Positions 17,808 to 27,266 are shown, numbered from the stretch's first letter. The stretch: DNA of 57,460 bases from Pseudomonadota bacterium (GCA_030576275.1 JALIBN010000026.1:122765-180224), one strand, 5' to 3'. Made by a program: numbers and translations. The notes: generated from the letters alone by a model not told the origin.

Positions 17808-18330
17808 TTAGGGTTTAATCAGCTGAAGATCATTGGCAAAGATAATCTCACCTGAATAGGCAGTGCGGATATAGTGCTCGGTTTCATTTTCTCTGCCCAG
17901 TGTTCGTTTTATCCGGTGTGAAATAACTAACTTTTTAACGGCGCTTTGTAAGCGATAAGGCCAATTTCAGAGGCGGGCATGTGTAGATTTGGTGCCGCAC
18001 CCGTTGCCTGTTTTGGCACGGTATTATGGGCCACTAAAATATCAGTATTTTTTGCTTACTTAGCTAAACTATAAAAATCGTTATTCATATCGCCCGAAAA
18101 GGTAATTGAGCAATTGTATATATCAACTTGCACCGCCGCCCATATCAATCAAAGCAACTGCTTTTTTGTCAGCCCAAACTAAATAACTGCTTGATGCACG
18201 TTGATCGTCAATTTGAGGGCCACTTGATCCCAATACCTGTAAAGTCACGGAATAATCGATACATTTTGCCCACACTAAAGTGGTAATAATAAACTTATGA
18301 GAACGAGTTTGACGAGCAATAACTTCAACG
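17808..18330 (-). pseudogene. MBL-fold metallohydrolase pseudogene with lost metal-binding core
   Basis: Minus-strand reading gives an N-terminal piece VTLQVLGSSGPQIDDQRASSSY, in shorter terms VLGSSGP and LVWADKKAVALIDMGGG, ending at TGA 18123-18125. A C-terminal piece in another frame reads ITFSGDMNNDFYSLAK, a TAA, then NTDILVAHNTVPKQATG, LHMPASEIG, LVISHRIKRTLGRE and finishes at TAA 17808. In intact relatives ~120 residues lie between, including the HxHxDH Zn motif; here they are deleted. One deletion, one nonsense codon and a frame change make this non-functional. Original function: a secreted or periplasmic-type MBL hydrolase. Confidence 0.85.
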
Positions 18331-18340
18331 CTACAACTCC

Positions 18341-19090
18341 TTAGAAATATTTCTCTGTAGAAATATGGCCAGGTTCTCGACGGTTGTGGAGTCGTAAGCC
18401 TTTTTGTTGTAATAATGCTGTAGCCTCTACGATCATTGCGGAATTACCACACAGCATGACATGACTTGACTCAGGTGTTAACGCAATACTAAGGCGCTTC
18501 TCTAGTTCACCAGACCCCAAAAATGTAGTGATACGGGATTGAATGGCATCGGGTGTTGATTCGCGTGTAATAAAGGGCATAAAATGAAATTTATTAGGAT
18601 AACGCTTTAACAGCGCCTCGAAATCCTCACGATATGCCATTTCTTCAACTTTTTTAACTGAATAACAAACAATTATTTTCTCAAAACGTTGCCATGGTTC
18701 TTCGGTGTTTAATATCGATATGAAAGGACCAATCCCCGTGCCTGTTGCAAAAAACCATAGATGATGCACTTCCTCGGGCACTTCATTTAATGTTAATAAG
18801 CCACTAGGCCGATTAGATATATAAACGGTATCACCTTGGTCGAGCTCAGTGAGTAGGGGGCTGAACTTACCGCCTTGAACAGTATTCAGATGTATTTCCA
18901 CAAATTCATCAGCAGGCGCATTGACTAAGGAATAGGGTTTTTGGATTTTCTCGTTATCATGGTCGAGCCCGACAATGACAAATTGCCCAGCAATAAATGG
19001 CAATGGCTCTGTTTTGATTTTTATCGAGTACAAATCGTCACACCAGCGTTTTCGTTCAACGATTTTGCCTTCTAACCAAGTAATCATCAT
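18341..19090 (-). CDS. fpr: Ferredoxin/flavodoxin--NADP+ reductase
   Basis: The start is set at ATG 19090 (or 19087), preceded by AAGGA at the right distance; the open frame extends 13 codons further without support. ~249 residues. FAD-binding motif KPYSLVNAP (RxYS type with Lys), GGKFSPLL, then the NADP-binding domain FFATGTGIGPFISIL, CYSVKKVEEMAY and VMLCGNSAMI, ending HISTEKYF: the aromatic C-terminus typical of bacterial subclass FPRs. It moves electrons between NADPH and ferredoxin or flavodoxin and also feeds Bfd, encoded about 7 kb away. Confidence 0.92.
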   Translation of the reverse strand: MMITWLEGKIVERKRWCDDLYSIKIKTEPLPFIAGQFVIVGLDHDNEKIQKPYSLVNAPADEFVEIHLNTVQGGKFSPLLTELDQGDTVYISNRPSGLLTLNEVPEEVHHLWFFATGTGIGPFISILNTEEPWQRFEKIIVCYSVKKVEEMAYREDFEALLKRYPNKFHFMPFITRESTPDAIQSRITTFLGSGELEKRLSIALTPESSHVMLCGNSAMIVEATALLQQKGLRLHNRREPGHISTEKYF

Positions 19091-19336
19091 TTTATCCTTG
19101 AATTGGGTGACCAAGATGAAAGATAACACAGGGTCTAAAGTCGTAGCTTAAAATTTTTGTTAATTGTAATAATGTCTAAAAATAAAATAAAGCTAGTTTT
19201 AGGGCATTTATTTTCTTTCTGGCTATTGGGTAAATGAAAGTGATGTTTTATTATTATTTCACTAAAAATATTATAAGCTTAGCAATAAGGGATGATGACA
19301 AATGGATGCAGCATTACTTAATGAAACGGGGACTCT

Positions 19337-19792
19337 ATGAACTTAGCAACTGAAAAAAGTATGATTGTTTTGGCTCGACTTCGGCTGAAAGCACTCAGAG
19401 TTTCATTGGCTGGCCGTCAAGCCGACTTAAACTTAGCCCAGAATATTTATCATCAACTTACTGGTTTAACTAGCTTGCGATTTGTACAAAATAATGACCT
19501 CAGTGTAGAAACGATTAAAGAACTGGTGATCTTAGATAATCTGGCTGTGCTGAGTATCAAAACAGTGCATCCTGAAATTTTAGGAAAGTTATCAAAAGAA
19601 GCTGAGGAACTGTCTCGGTATCTAGATATGCCAGCACGTACATTACTTGACTTGCTATTTAAAAAGGGCGAACGTTTTCACAATGAGGCCGCTATATCTG
19701 TTGCCTATCATCGAGGACTGATTAGTGATATTCAACACGAAGCAGATGCATATGCTCGCTTGAATGCGAGAGAACAAAAGCGAGATGCATAG
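19337..19792 (+). CDS. Orphan 151-residue soluble protein
   Basis: Unrecognised. Begins MNLATEKSMIVLARLRLKAL with GGGGA five bases before the ATG. Predicted mostly helical, with alternating hydrophobic positions and Gln/Glu/Arg-rich helices; no Cys, no membrane segment, no signal peptide. The central part (LKELV-like repeats, LGKLSKEAEELSRYLDMPARTLLDLL) could form a helical bundle. It is isolated: fpr lies divergent upstream, and the iron permease follows 220 bp downstream with its own candidate Fur box, so a link to iron uptake is only positional. Confidence 0.65.
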   Translation: MNLATEKSMIVLARLRLKALRVSLAGRQADLNLAQNIYHQLTGLTSLRFVQNNDLSVETIKELVILDNLAVLSIKTVHPEILGKLSKEAEELSRYLDMPARTLLDLLFKKGERFHNEAAISVAYHRGLISDIQHEADAYARLNAREQKRDA

Positions 19793-19959
19793 CTATTGCT
19801 CTTAATAGATAAATTTTTAGTGGAGTACTCGTTTGCGGAGCTCACTAAGGACATTAGTTTGTCGCCAAGTCAATCTGACTAAACTTTTGATTTGGCCTAA
19901 ACTTGGTACTAGCGCTGTTCTGAATATATCCAGGCAGATGATTTCTTTACAATCTAAAT

Positions 19960-19978
19960 GATAATGGTTACTATTTGC
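19960..19978 (+). promoter_or_regulatory. Candidate Fur box before the FTR1 gene
   Basis: GATAATGGTTACTATTTGC matches 13 of 19 positions of the Fur consensus GATAATGATAATCATTATC and sits 35-50 bp upstream of the iron permease start, where a repressor would cover the promoter. Confidence 0.6.
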
Positions 19979-20012
19979 ATCTGTTTATAACAAAATTAAT
20001 GCTGAATAATTG

Positions 20013-21890
20013 ATGAAAATTCTTAGCTCGATATTTGCAGTAATCTTACTGCTAATGACCCCAGCCATAAATGCAGAACCACAGCAGGTATTACAGTTGA
20101 TTGATTATGTGGCTGTGGATTACGAAGGCGCTGTAGAAAATAGTCAAATTATTAGTGAAGCCGAATATGAAGAGATGCTTGATTTTGCAGCTGGAATTAC
20201 TCTGCAACTTGCCGCATTACCTGATAATGAAATCAAAGCAGGATTAATCGAACAAGGAAATACTTTAACGCTGTTGATTGATAACAAGGAAGCAGTTGTG
20301 AAGATCAGACAGCTAATTGCTGATATGCGTCATCAAGTCATTAATAGCTATCAAGTAACTGTCATTCCACAAACACAACCCGATCTAAAACGTGGTGCTA
20401 CATTGTATGCCAATCAGTGTGCATCATGTCACGGCGCTAGTGGAGCTGGTGATGGTCCGGCATCTCTTGGTATGGTACCGCCGCCTGTTAGTTTTACTGA
20501 TCACGATCGTTACCAACAACGAACACTGTACGGCTTATACAATACAATGACGCAAGGTGTTGAGGGTACAGGGATGATGGCTTATCGCCAATTGAGTGAT
20601 GAAGAACGATGGTCTTTGGCATTCTATGTAGGTAGTTTGGCGATTAAAACAGCTGATATAGATAAGGACCTTGATATAAACTATCACCCATTGGCTAATA
20701 TTAATAAATTAACCACAATAACGCCTCATCAAGCAGAAATTTTGTATGGAGAAAAAGGCGCGTCAGTGATGACTGCTTTACGTTCTCATCCTGAATTGTT
20801 TTATAACAAAGGCTCCAATAAGCTTGATTTTGCGAAGAAAAAGCTGGCAGACGTTATCACTAGTTATCAAAATAATGAACCTGAACAGGCATATCAATAT
20901 GCTGTATCAGCGTATCTTGATGGCTTTGAATTGATCGAGCAAAACATAAATACACTTGATAGTGCTTTACGGCTTGAAATTGAATCTGCAATGACAGGCT
21001 TACGTAATAAAATTCGTGCCGGCGAATCTATTGAGAATATTACAAAAGAAATAGCATTTATTAATGCTAAATTAGACATTGCAAGTGAATTATTAGGAAC
21101 TAAATCCTTGTCTGCTAGTGCAACATTTACCAGTGCTTTCTTTATTTTGCTACGTGAAGGCTTGGAAGCACTGCTTGTAGTTGCAGCCTTACTGGCTTTT
21201 CTTGTCCGTACCAAGCGAAAAGATGCCACGCGTTATATTCATTTTGGTTGGATCGGTGCTGTAGTACTTGGTCTGATGACCTGGTGGGCTTCTATTTCAT
21301 TATTCGATATTTCGGGGGCCTCTCGAGAAGTAACCGAAGGAGTAGCAGCCATCGTTGCCATGGTTATTTTATTTTATGTTGGTTTTTGGATGCATGATAA
21401 AAGTAGTGCTGCTAAATGGAAAAAGTTTATCGATGATAGTATGCACAAAGCCATGTCATCAGGTACTTTATGGACCCTGACAGGACTTTCATTTATAGCC
21501 GTTTACCGCGAAGCATTTGAGACTATTTTATTTTATCAAGCCTTATGGGTACAAACAGGCGAAGCAGGCCATAGTATGGCTTTGGGTGGGTTTCTTACTG
21601 CTGTAGTCGTCCTTGTTGTCATCGGCTTTCTCATTATGCGTTATAGCGTTCGCCTTCCATTAAGACAATTTTTTGCAGTTACAGGCGGCTTGATGTTTGT
21701 ACTTGCTATTATTTTCGCTGGAAAAGGCATTGCCGCGCTTCAAGAGGCGGGGATGATTGTATCCAACCCAGTCGCTTTTATTCGTGTAGATTTATTAGGT
21801 ATCTATCCAAATTTACAAGGTTTATTACTGCAGCTAAGTCTGATTATTATTGCAGTCATTTTGTGGAATAAAAAAGCAGAAAAAGCGTAA
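20013..21890 (+). CDS. Cytochrome c-fused FTR1 family iron permease
   Basis: 625 residues from ATG 20013. Signal peptide (~22 residues), a periplasmic region, then a mono-heme cytochrome c domain with CASCH (C136, C139, H140) and the distal Met region GMMAYRQLSDEERWSLAFY. A linker of ~150 residues is followed by seven membrane helices of FTR1 type with two REXXE iron motifs, LREGLEALLV (~380) and YREAFETI (~495). This is the FTR1/EfeU-like permease with a built-in c-type heme that may oxidise Fe2+ at the permease mouth, replacing the ferroxidase partner. It imports iron across the inner membrane. No separate EfeO/EfeB gene is adjacent. Confidence 0.9.
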   Translation: MKILSSIFAVILLLMTPAINAEPQQVLQLIDYVAVDYEGAVENSQIISEAEYEEMLDFAAGITLQLAALPDNEIKAGLIEQGNTLTLLIDNKEAVVKIRQLIADMRHQVINSYQVTVIPQTQPDLKRGATLYANQCASCHGASGAGDGPASLGMVPPPVSFTDHDRYQQRTLYGLYNTMTQGVEGTGMMAYRQLSDEERWSLAFYVGSLAIKTADIDKDLDINYHPLANINKLTTITPHQAEILYGEKGASVMTALRSHPELFYNKGSNKLDFAKKKLADVITSYQNNEPEQAYQYAVSAYLDGFELIEQNINTLDSALRLEIESAMTGLRNKIRAGESIENITKEIAFINAKLDIASELLGTKSLSASATFTSAFFILLREGLEALLVVAALLAFLVRTKRKDATRYIHFGWIGAVVLGLMTWWASISLFDISGASREVTEGVAAIVAMVILFYVGFWMHDKSSAAKWKKFIDDSMHKAMSSGTLWTLTGLSFIAVYREAFETILFYQALWVQTGEAGHSMALGGFLTAVVVLVVIGFLIMRYSVRLPLRQFFAVTGGLMFVLAIIFAGKGIAALQEAGMIVSNPVAFIRVDLLGIYPNLQGLLLQLSLIIIAVILWNKKAEKA

Positions 21891-21998
21891 ATGATAGTAG
21901 TTGATCGTTTGAGCTGAAAATTCTGCTTGGCTGGGAGTGCCTACGCCGATCAATAACAAACTCTTAGGAGTCTCGATATGCCTCGTATGTATACCCAT

Positions 21999-22388
21999 TT
22001 ATCTAATTTCCGTGCTGACAATTATTAAACATATATTGAAAATTACGCGGTCGACATGAACTAAATGTTCATGATCACCGGCTTCGAAATAGATGTCTGA
22101 TAAATTATCTAGCGAGCTATCTACTAGCGTTTGTACACCATAAGCATGACCTAGGGGGAATATCCCCTAGTTTACAATCTTTAAGTAAATCCTCAGCATT
22201 TGTTTTGGGAGTAACTTCATATGGTTGCCCCATCACCTTCGCAATACTATCAAGTTTGACCCTCCTTTCTGCGGGCACAACAACCATCCGATACTCCCAA
22301 TCAGGTTTTAGTAAATTGGATGAGCGCTCAGATTGAATGGCACGCCTTTTAGATCTAGATAAGATTTCACAACATTTGATATAGCCAT
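21999..22388 (-). pseudogene. YbaK/prolyl-tRNA deacylase-like gene, frameshifted
   Basis: ATG 22388 opens MAISNVVKSYLDLKGVPFNLSAHPIY-stop. The next frame continues PDWEYRMVVVPAERRVKLDSIAKVMGQPYEV ... LLKDCKLGDIPP, and a third frame continues GHAYGVQTLVDSSLDNLSDIYFEAGDHEHLVHVDRVIF to the end; each block is contiguous only within its own frame. Breaks lie near 22320 and 22160. The signatures PPLGxAYG and YFEAGDH identify a YbaK/EbsC domain, which clears mischarged tRNA. Two frame changes make it a pseudogene. Confidence 0.85.
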
Positions 22389-22868
22389 GTTGATAACCAC
22401 GTCGAGGATGATTTATTGTCTCGATGTTGTTAATTTCTGCTTAATAGCAGATCTATAAAATATACTGGTGTAAACGCGGTATATATATTGATCTTATAAA
22501 ATATCAAGAAGTTCCATTTTGTTTGTAAATTATTAATTCTAAAATCGAGTTAGATACGCCTCACTTTATGATTTTAATCGTCCTGATTATAGGAATAGTA
22601 GATTTCCTACTAACAAGCTTGCAATTGACTAAGTAAAGTACTTATCAATGTGACAAAACTAAAATAACAGAGCACAAATTAAAACAGTTATTGTTGTATT
22701 AATATTGCCGATAAGTCTATTTTCAATATCCGATATTACTTAGGAATCATTTCATTTCTATTGGTAACAGATAAACCGTAGCTCCTAATCGTTGTAACAA
22801 TTTAGCAACTCATATGTCATTATTGATTGATCTGGTTTTAAATTACGCTAGTTGAAGTGGTTAATTGA
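22389..22868. other. 480-bp stretch without a recognisable gene
   Basis: AT-rich, no open frame of useful length with family signatures, no tRNA or clear hairpin terminator. Probably promoter-distal decayed sequence between the YbaK pseudogene and the PilZ gene. Confidence 0.45.
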
Positions 22869-23237
22869 TCACCGTTCTGTATGCAACAGGGCGTTGAAAT
22901 CACGATTCATTAATTCAACATCACCAAGGTTGTATTCAATTAGTTTTTGTAGATGAGTCATGCTGTCGCTATCAATAAATTCACAATGGATGCCAACACG
23001 ATTTTCTATTTTATGAGTAGTCGTACCGATCATGATGATTTGTATTTCACCTGTCTCATCAAGAGTGAGAGTGAGTTTGCAACCCGTGCCGGCTGCAGGT
23101 GTTGCACCTGAACATCCAGTAATAAATGCACCTTTAAGTGATATGTCGATAAGCTCACAAACATGGCAACACTCAGTAGTTTCAAATTCAACTAAACAAT
23201 TAAAGTTAACTCGATGAGAATGTCTATATTCAATCAT
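22869..23237 (-). CDS. PilZ-domain protein (c-di-GMP receptor)
   Basis: 122 residues made of one PilZ domain. N-terminal YRHSHRVNFNCLVEF holds the Arg-rich switch (RxxxR-like), and LIDISLKGAFITG is the DxSxxG loop that contacts c-di-GMP. No membrane segment. It is divergent from the diguanylate cyclase at 23415 (177 bp between), which suggests a local synthesis-and-sensing pair, although PilZ proteins are common and act on many targets. Confidence 0.87.
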   Translation of the reverse strand: MIEYRHSHRVNFNCLVEFETTECCHVCELIDISLKGAFITGCSGATPAAGTGCKLTLTLDETGEIQIIMIGTTTHKIENRVGIHCEFIDSDSMTHLQKLIEYNLGDVELMNRDFNALLHTER

Positions 23238-23414
23238 ATATTAAAGTAAAACCCTTGAGAATAAACACTACCCTTAAAAAATAAATGACTATAATCAGTA
23301 TCTTATGAATATTATATAACCTTGTATAGGTTTTTAGCCTATCTCTGCTATGATGTAAATTGAGCGCCCTTACATAGCGACTGAATATACCTCTATACAA
23401 AATGGGTTGTTTTT

Positions 23415-25544
23415 ATGAGTAACTATTTAAATAGTCATAGAGTTTACCAAACACTTAAATCGATCATTAGTGTCGCATTAGTCTATTTTCTTTTAGCTGA
23501 ATTGAGTGTTCAGATTTCATCTGTTGCTAATGCCACACAATTATTATCTTTACACGCTGGATTTGCAATAGCAGTAATGTTGTCGATAGCTTGCTTGCCA
23601 GCAGTGACCGGTATTGTAATAGGTGCGTTATCTTTCAGTTTTTACCATATAGCGGAACTTGATGTCGTTAATAGTGATGTCTTATTGCAATCACTTATTC
23701 CTGCTTTTACCGTTGCAATTCAGGCTTATATTGGTCTAAAAATTTATAGAAAGTGGGTAAGTGTCGATAACAGCCTAAGTCATGATGACGACTTGTTACG
23801 CTTTTTGAAAGTACTACCAGTTATTGCCGTCATCAATACTTTATTGAGTCTGCTTACATCTCAATGGTTAACTTCATCCACGCTAGATATCTTTAGTTCA
23901 GTGTCGATAGAACTATGGATTGGTCACGTGCTTGGCCTCATCTTGGTGATTCCTGTTGTGTTCAGTTTTATCGAACATGACAACGATTTATGGCGAAGTC
24001 GCAAGCATATTATAATTCCTAGTTTTATTGTTACTTTGATAATATTTTTTCTAGTCTCTGGTAGTATAAAACAATATGAAAATAGCCGATTATTAGATAG
24101 GTTCAAGCTTATTAACAATCAAACTGCATCATTATTCTATATTTCACTAAAAGAAAAAGAGTTGTTACAAGCAAGTGTTGCCCAATTTTTCGTTTCATCA
24201 CAAGAAGTGACCAGAGCTGAGTTCAAACAATTTGTGACGGGTCTTTCACTGGATAGTAAATACATTCAAGTTGTTGAATGGCTGCCTAAAATAAAAGATG
24301 AACAGCGTTCAGATTATGAAAAGTCCCAGAGTGAATACTATGGTGAAGATTTTTCTATTACCGAATTCAAGGCAGAAGGAGTCATTATCCCTGCAACAAA
24401 ACGAGACGTTTATTATCCGATTACTTTCCTTGAGCCAGAATGGGACAATGAGTTAGCAAAAGGTTTTGATCTGAGCACTTCATCTTCTGGTAAAGCCTTC
24501 ATTAAAAAGACAATAATATCGGGGGTAAGCCAAGGAAGAGAGCCGGTTAAGACTTTACAAAACAGTGGATTTAAAAGTGCTTTTGTTGTTTATAAACCCG
24601 TTTATACAAACTTAGATGGTACTAAGACACTTGATCCCAGTGAAGGTGAAGTTTTCGGTTTTGTTAGTGTTGAGGTTAGAGTTGAAGATTTTATAGCAAC
24701 TGTTACTGGTTCTACAGAAACGGCAAATTTTAAGCTTGAATGGCAAGATACGGAAAGTGGAAAGTATTATTTTGATAACAATATTCAGGATTCCGTACCT
24801 TTCAAAAACGTGATTGATATTAGTGTTTCTGGTAGAGATATGAAGTTGATTTTTACACCGACCGAGTTATTTATAGAACAAGCAACTACTCAAGTTGTTG
24901 CCATTGCAATGTTGACAAGCTTAGTTTTAGCCAGTTTATTTTTGATATTAATTCTCAATATCACTGCGCGAACGTCACGAATACAAAGTGAAGTTAAACT
25001 TAGAACTGAAGAATTAGAAACAGCAAATCATAAATTAGAACTTTTATCTAATAAAGATGTACTTACGGATCTATTCAACAGACGATATTTTGAAAATGCA
25101 CTCCAAGATGAATTTGAACGGTCAAGACGCTATAACACGACGTTTTCTTTAATAATGTTTGACATTGATAACTTTAAAAATATTAATGATCAATATGGTC
25201 ACCCCTGTGGAGATCAAGTGATTAAGGCTATTGCTGATTATTTAATAAATACCAGTCGTTCATCTGACGTAGTATCACGAGTCGGTGGCGAAGAATTCAC
25301 ACTTATTTTACCTGCTCAATCAGGAACTCATATCATGAGTATTATTGAGCGTATACGGGTTGATATTAGTAATATTAAAGTGAAATATGATGAACACATC
25401 GTGCAGTTCACCTGTAGTTTTGGAATTGCGATATTTGATGAGAATGTAAAAGATACCGATACATTCATTAAAATGGTAGATCAAGCCATGTATAATGCAA
25501 AAAACATGGGCAGAAACAGAACTGAATTATTCACAAACCCCTAA
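23415..25544 (+). CDS. Membrane diguanylate cyclase with MASE1-like, CHASE and GGDEF domains
   Basis: 709 residues. N-terminal ~225 residues: multiple membrane helices of MASE1 type (LYFLLAELSVQ..., VPVVFSF). Residues ~230-490 form a periplasmic CHASE sensor (WLPKIKDEQRSDYEKSQS..., GFDLSTSSSGKAF, PVYTNLDG). A last helix (~495-515) leads to a coiled linker (RTEELETANHKLELLSNKD) and a GGDEF domain (~545-709). The active motif is RVGGEEF (~620-627), with FDIDNFKNINDQYGH upstream. The inhibitory I-site RSSD lies exactly five residues before GGEEF. It makes c-di-GMP from GTP, gated by an unknown periplasmic ligand. Confidence 0.9.
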   Translation: MSNYLNSHRVYQTLKSIISVALVYFLLAELSVQISSVANATQLLSLHAGFAIAVMLSIACLPAVTGIVIGALSFSFYHIAELDVVNSDVLLQSLIPAFTVAIQAYIGLKIYRKWVSVDNSLSHDDDLLRFLKVLPVIAVINTLLSLLTSQWLTSSTLDIFSSVSIELWIGHVLGLILVIPVVFSFIEHDNDLWRSRKHIIIPSFIVTLIIFFLVSGSIKQYENSRLLDRFKLINNQTASLFYISLKEKELLQASVAQFFVSSQEVTRAEFKQFVTGLSLDSKYIQVVEWLPKIKDEQRSDYEKSQSEYYGEDFSITEFKAEGVIIPATKRDVYYPITFLEPEWDNELAKGFDLSTSSSGKAFIKKTIISGVSQGREPVKTLQNSGFKSAFVVYKPVYTNLDGTKTLDPSEGEVFGFVSVEVRVEDFIATVTGSTETANFKLEWQDTESGKYYFDNNIQDSVPFKNVIDISVSGRDMKLIFTPTELFIEQATTQVVAIAMLTSLVLASLFLILILNITARTSRIQSEVKLRTEELETANHKLELLSNKDVLTDLFNRRYFENALQDEFERSRRYNTTFSLIMFDIDNFKNINDQYGHPCGDQVIKAIADYLINTSRSSDVVSRVGGEEFTLILPAQSGTHIMSIIERIRVDISNIKVKYDEHIVQFTCSFGIAIFDENVKDTDTFIKMVDQAMYNAKNMGRNRTELFTNP

Positions 25545-25676
25545 ATTTACTACAAATTTGAGATAATAAAAATACTCGACATTAAGATGCATTCTGAACT
25601 TTAACAGATAAGTCAATGAACTTACTAATAATAAACTGGTCAATATGAGTAATTAAGTTATTCAAGAGCAAGCATT

Positions 25677-26006
25677 ATGAATAGAATTAATCTTCTAGTT
25701 TCTTTGACAGATATGAATAGGCGAAGAGAAGAACGCCGCCAATATTATCGCCGTATTTTTAAACATGCTTTTGGTAGTGACAAATGGGTAGAAGTAGTTC
25801 GGTCCACTTATGCGTTCTGGCCAAAAGAAGATAGGCGCTTTCAAGAACGCCGAAGTGTAACGCGTCGAATAGTTGAGCGAGGAGCACTATTTGGAAAATA
25901 CCGTCGTCACGGACTTCGGCAACAGCCCTTGAAAAATCATTATCAAAGCCAAATTTTGACTGAAGAAGAAAGAGAAATGATCAATGATCTAAGTCGTCGT
26001 TATTAA
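25677..26006 (+). CDS. Small Arg-rich protein downstream of the cyclase
   Basis: 109 residues, very basic with repeated RR and ERR groups (NRRREERRQYYRR, EDRRFQERRSVTRR). I recognise no named family. Starts at ATG 25677, 132 bp after the cyclase stop on the same strand, so co-transcription is possible but no terminator-free continuity is proven. High Arg content with aromatic residues suggests nucleic acid or acidic partner binding (inference). A long weak hairpin follows (26013-26090). Confidence 0.6.
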   Translation: MNRINLLVSLTDMNRRREERRQYYRRIFKHAFGSDKWVEVVRSTYAFWPKEDRRFQERRSVTRRIVERGALFGKYRRHGLRQQPLKNHYQSQILTEEEREMINDLSRRY

Positions 26007-26012
26007 GATTTA

Positions 26013-26090
26013 AGATACATTGGGCTTATACTTGTCCTCATTTAATGCCTTAATGAGAAGCTTGAATGCATAAAGACCGAAGCCCATTTT
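26013..26090 (+). terminator. Possible terminator after the Arg-rich gene
   Basis: Outer arms GGGCTT (near 26021) and AAGCCC (near 26080) with an inner CTCATT/AATGAG pairing, followed by a run of seven T. Long loop, so moderate support only. Confidence 0.45.
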
Positions 26091-26091
26091 T

Positions 26092-26415
26092 TTAAATAGT
26101 TTTTGAAAAAATATGCATAACCACCACACCTGAAATAATCAAGCCCATACCTAAAACCGCTGGAATATCAGGTGTTTGGTCGTATAAGATAAAGCCAACA
26201 ATAGTGACTAAAACGATACCAAGCCCTGACCAAATGGCATAAGTAACCCCTACTGGCATAACTCGAAGAACAAGTGTCATAAAGTAGAAGGCAATAGCAT
26301 AACCAATAACGACAATGACGCTTGGTACTAGCTTAGAAAATTCTTCTGATGCTTTTAATGCACTTGTTGCCGTGACTTCTGCAATAATTGCTATGGCTAA
26401 GTATAAATATGTCAT
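26092..26415 (-). CDS. Small multidrug resistance (SMR) transporter, EmrE/QacE-like
   Basis: 107 residues, four membrane helices. E13 in TM1 (IIAEVTATSALKAS) is the proton/drug-coupling Glu, with the ATSALKAS pattern and TYAIWSGLGI in TM3 of the EmrE branch. It works as an antiparallel dimer exporting quaternary ammonium or other hydrophobic cations against protons. Guanidinium exporters (SugE/Gdx) differ at several of these sites, so EmrE type is favoured. Complete; single-gene unit. Confidence 0.9.
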   Translation of the reverse strand: MTYLYLAIAIIAEVTATSALKASEEFSKLVPSVIVVIGYAIAFYFMTLVLRVMPVGVTYAIWSGLGIVLVTIVGFILYDQTPDIPAVLGMGLIISGVVVMHIFSKTI

Positions 26416-26522
26416 GTTTCCCTTGATATTAATCTAACGATTTAGTTAAGGGGCTGCAGCATAAAATAAATATGCCCCATTTTATTTCATGGCCTATTAA
26501 CAGGGCTTATTTGCCGTTCTCT

Positions 26523-27266
26523 TTAGCGTAATTTTCTGCTAAATAAATTCAATGCCAACTGATAACCTAACTGAGCAGTTTGAGCATCATAACGACCACC
26601 ATCACCTTCATCACGCATAAAAGCATGACCAGCATTGAACTCATGCCATGTGAAGCTAATGTCAGTTTCACTTAATGTTTGATGAATCTTGCTAAGGCCT
26701 GCGGGTGGTACGTGATTATCTTGCTTGCCCCAAATCATTAACAACTCACCCTTGATATCATCCAAGCGTTCCATGCTATGTTGGCCTGGTGCATTTGGAA
26801 TAACTTGAATGTGTAAATCAGTAGCATAAAAACATGCAGTACCTTTAACTTCAGGTTGCAATGCCGCACGAAAAGCCAAGTGACCACCAATACAATAGCC
26901 CATCGCACCAATATTACCGTTGCACCAGTCTTGCAGTTTAGCAAAGTTAATTAAGGCGACATTATCAGAGTCATAACCTTGAATATCTTTAGCTTCTTTA
27001 TCTGCGTTGCCTTTTTCACGACCGGCATCGTCATAGCCCAATACGGTACCAATAGGGTTCAATTCATGGAATACTTCTGGCACCATTACCGCATATCCAT
27101 GGCTTGCCATAAGTTTTGCCGCACGTTCAATAGGGCCAGTTTGTTGAAAAATCTCTGAATAAAACAGAATAGTAGGGTAACTACCTTCGCTCAGTGGACG
27201 GTGAATATAAGTACGCATCACACCCGTTGGTGTGTCTAGGTCAGCGAAATGGCTTTGTACGTTCAT
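26523..27266 (-). CDS. Dienelactone hydrolase family protein
   Basis: 247 residues, alpha/beta hydrolase fold. The nucleophile is Cys (MGYCIGGHLAF, ~122), with Asp in WGKQDNHVPP (~170s) and His in FNAGHAFMRDEG (~207): the Cys-Asp-His triad of dienelactone hydrolases. Family members open lactones or act on small cyclic esters; there is no aromatic-degradation cluster here, so the physiological substrate is unknown. The start follows a GAGAG-like site (MNVQSHFADL). Confidence 0.88.
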   Translation of the reverse strand: MNVQSHFADLDTPTGVMRTYIHRPLSEGSYPTILFYSEIFQQTGPIERAAKLMASHGYAVMVPEVFHELNPIGTVLGYDDAGREKGNADKEAKDIQGYDSDNVALINFAKLQDWCNGNIGAMGYCIGGHLAFRAALQPEVKGTACFYATDLHIQVIPNAPGQHSMERLDDIKGELLMIWGKQDNHVPPAGLSKIHQTLSETDISFTWHEFNAGHAFMRDEGDGGRYDAQTAQLGYQLALNLFSRKLR

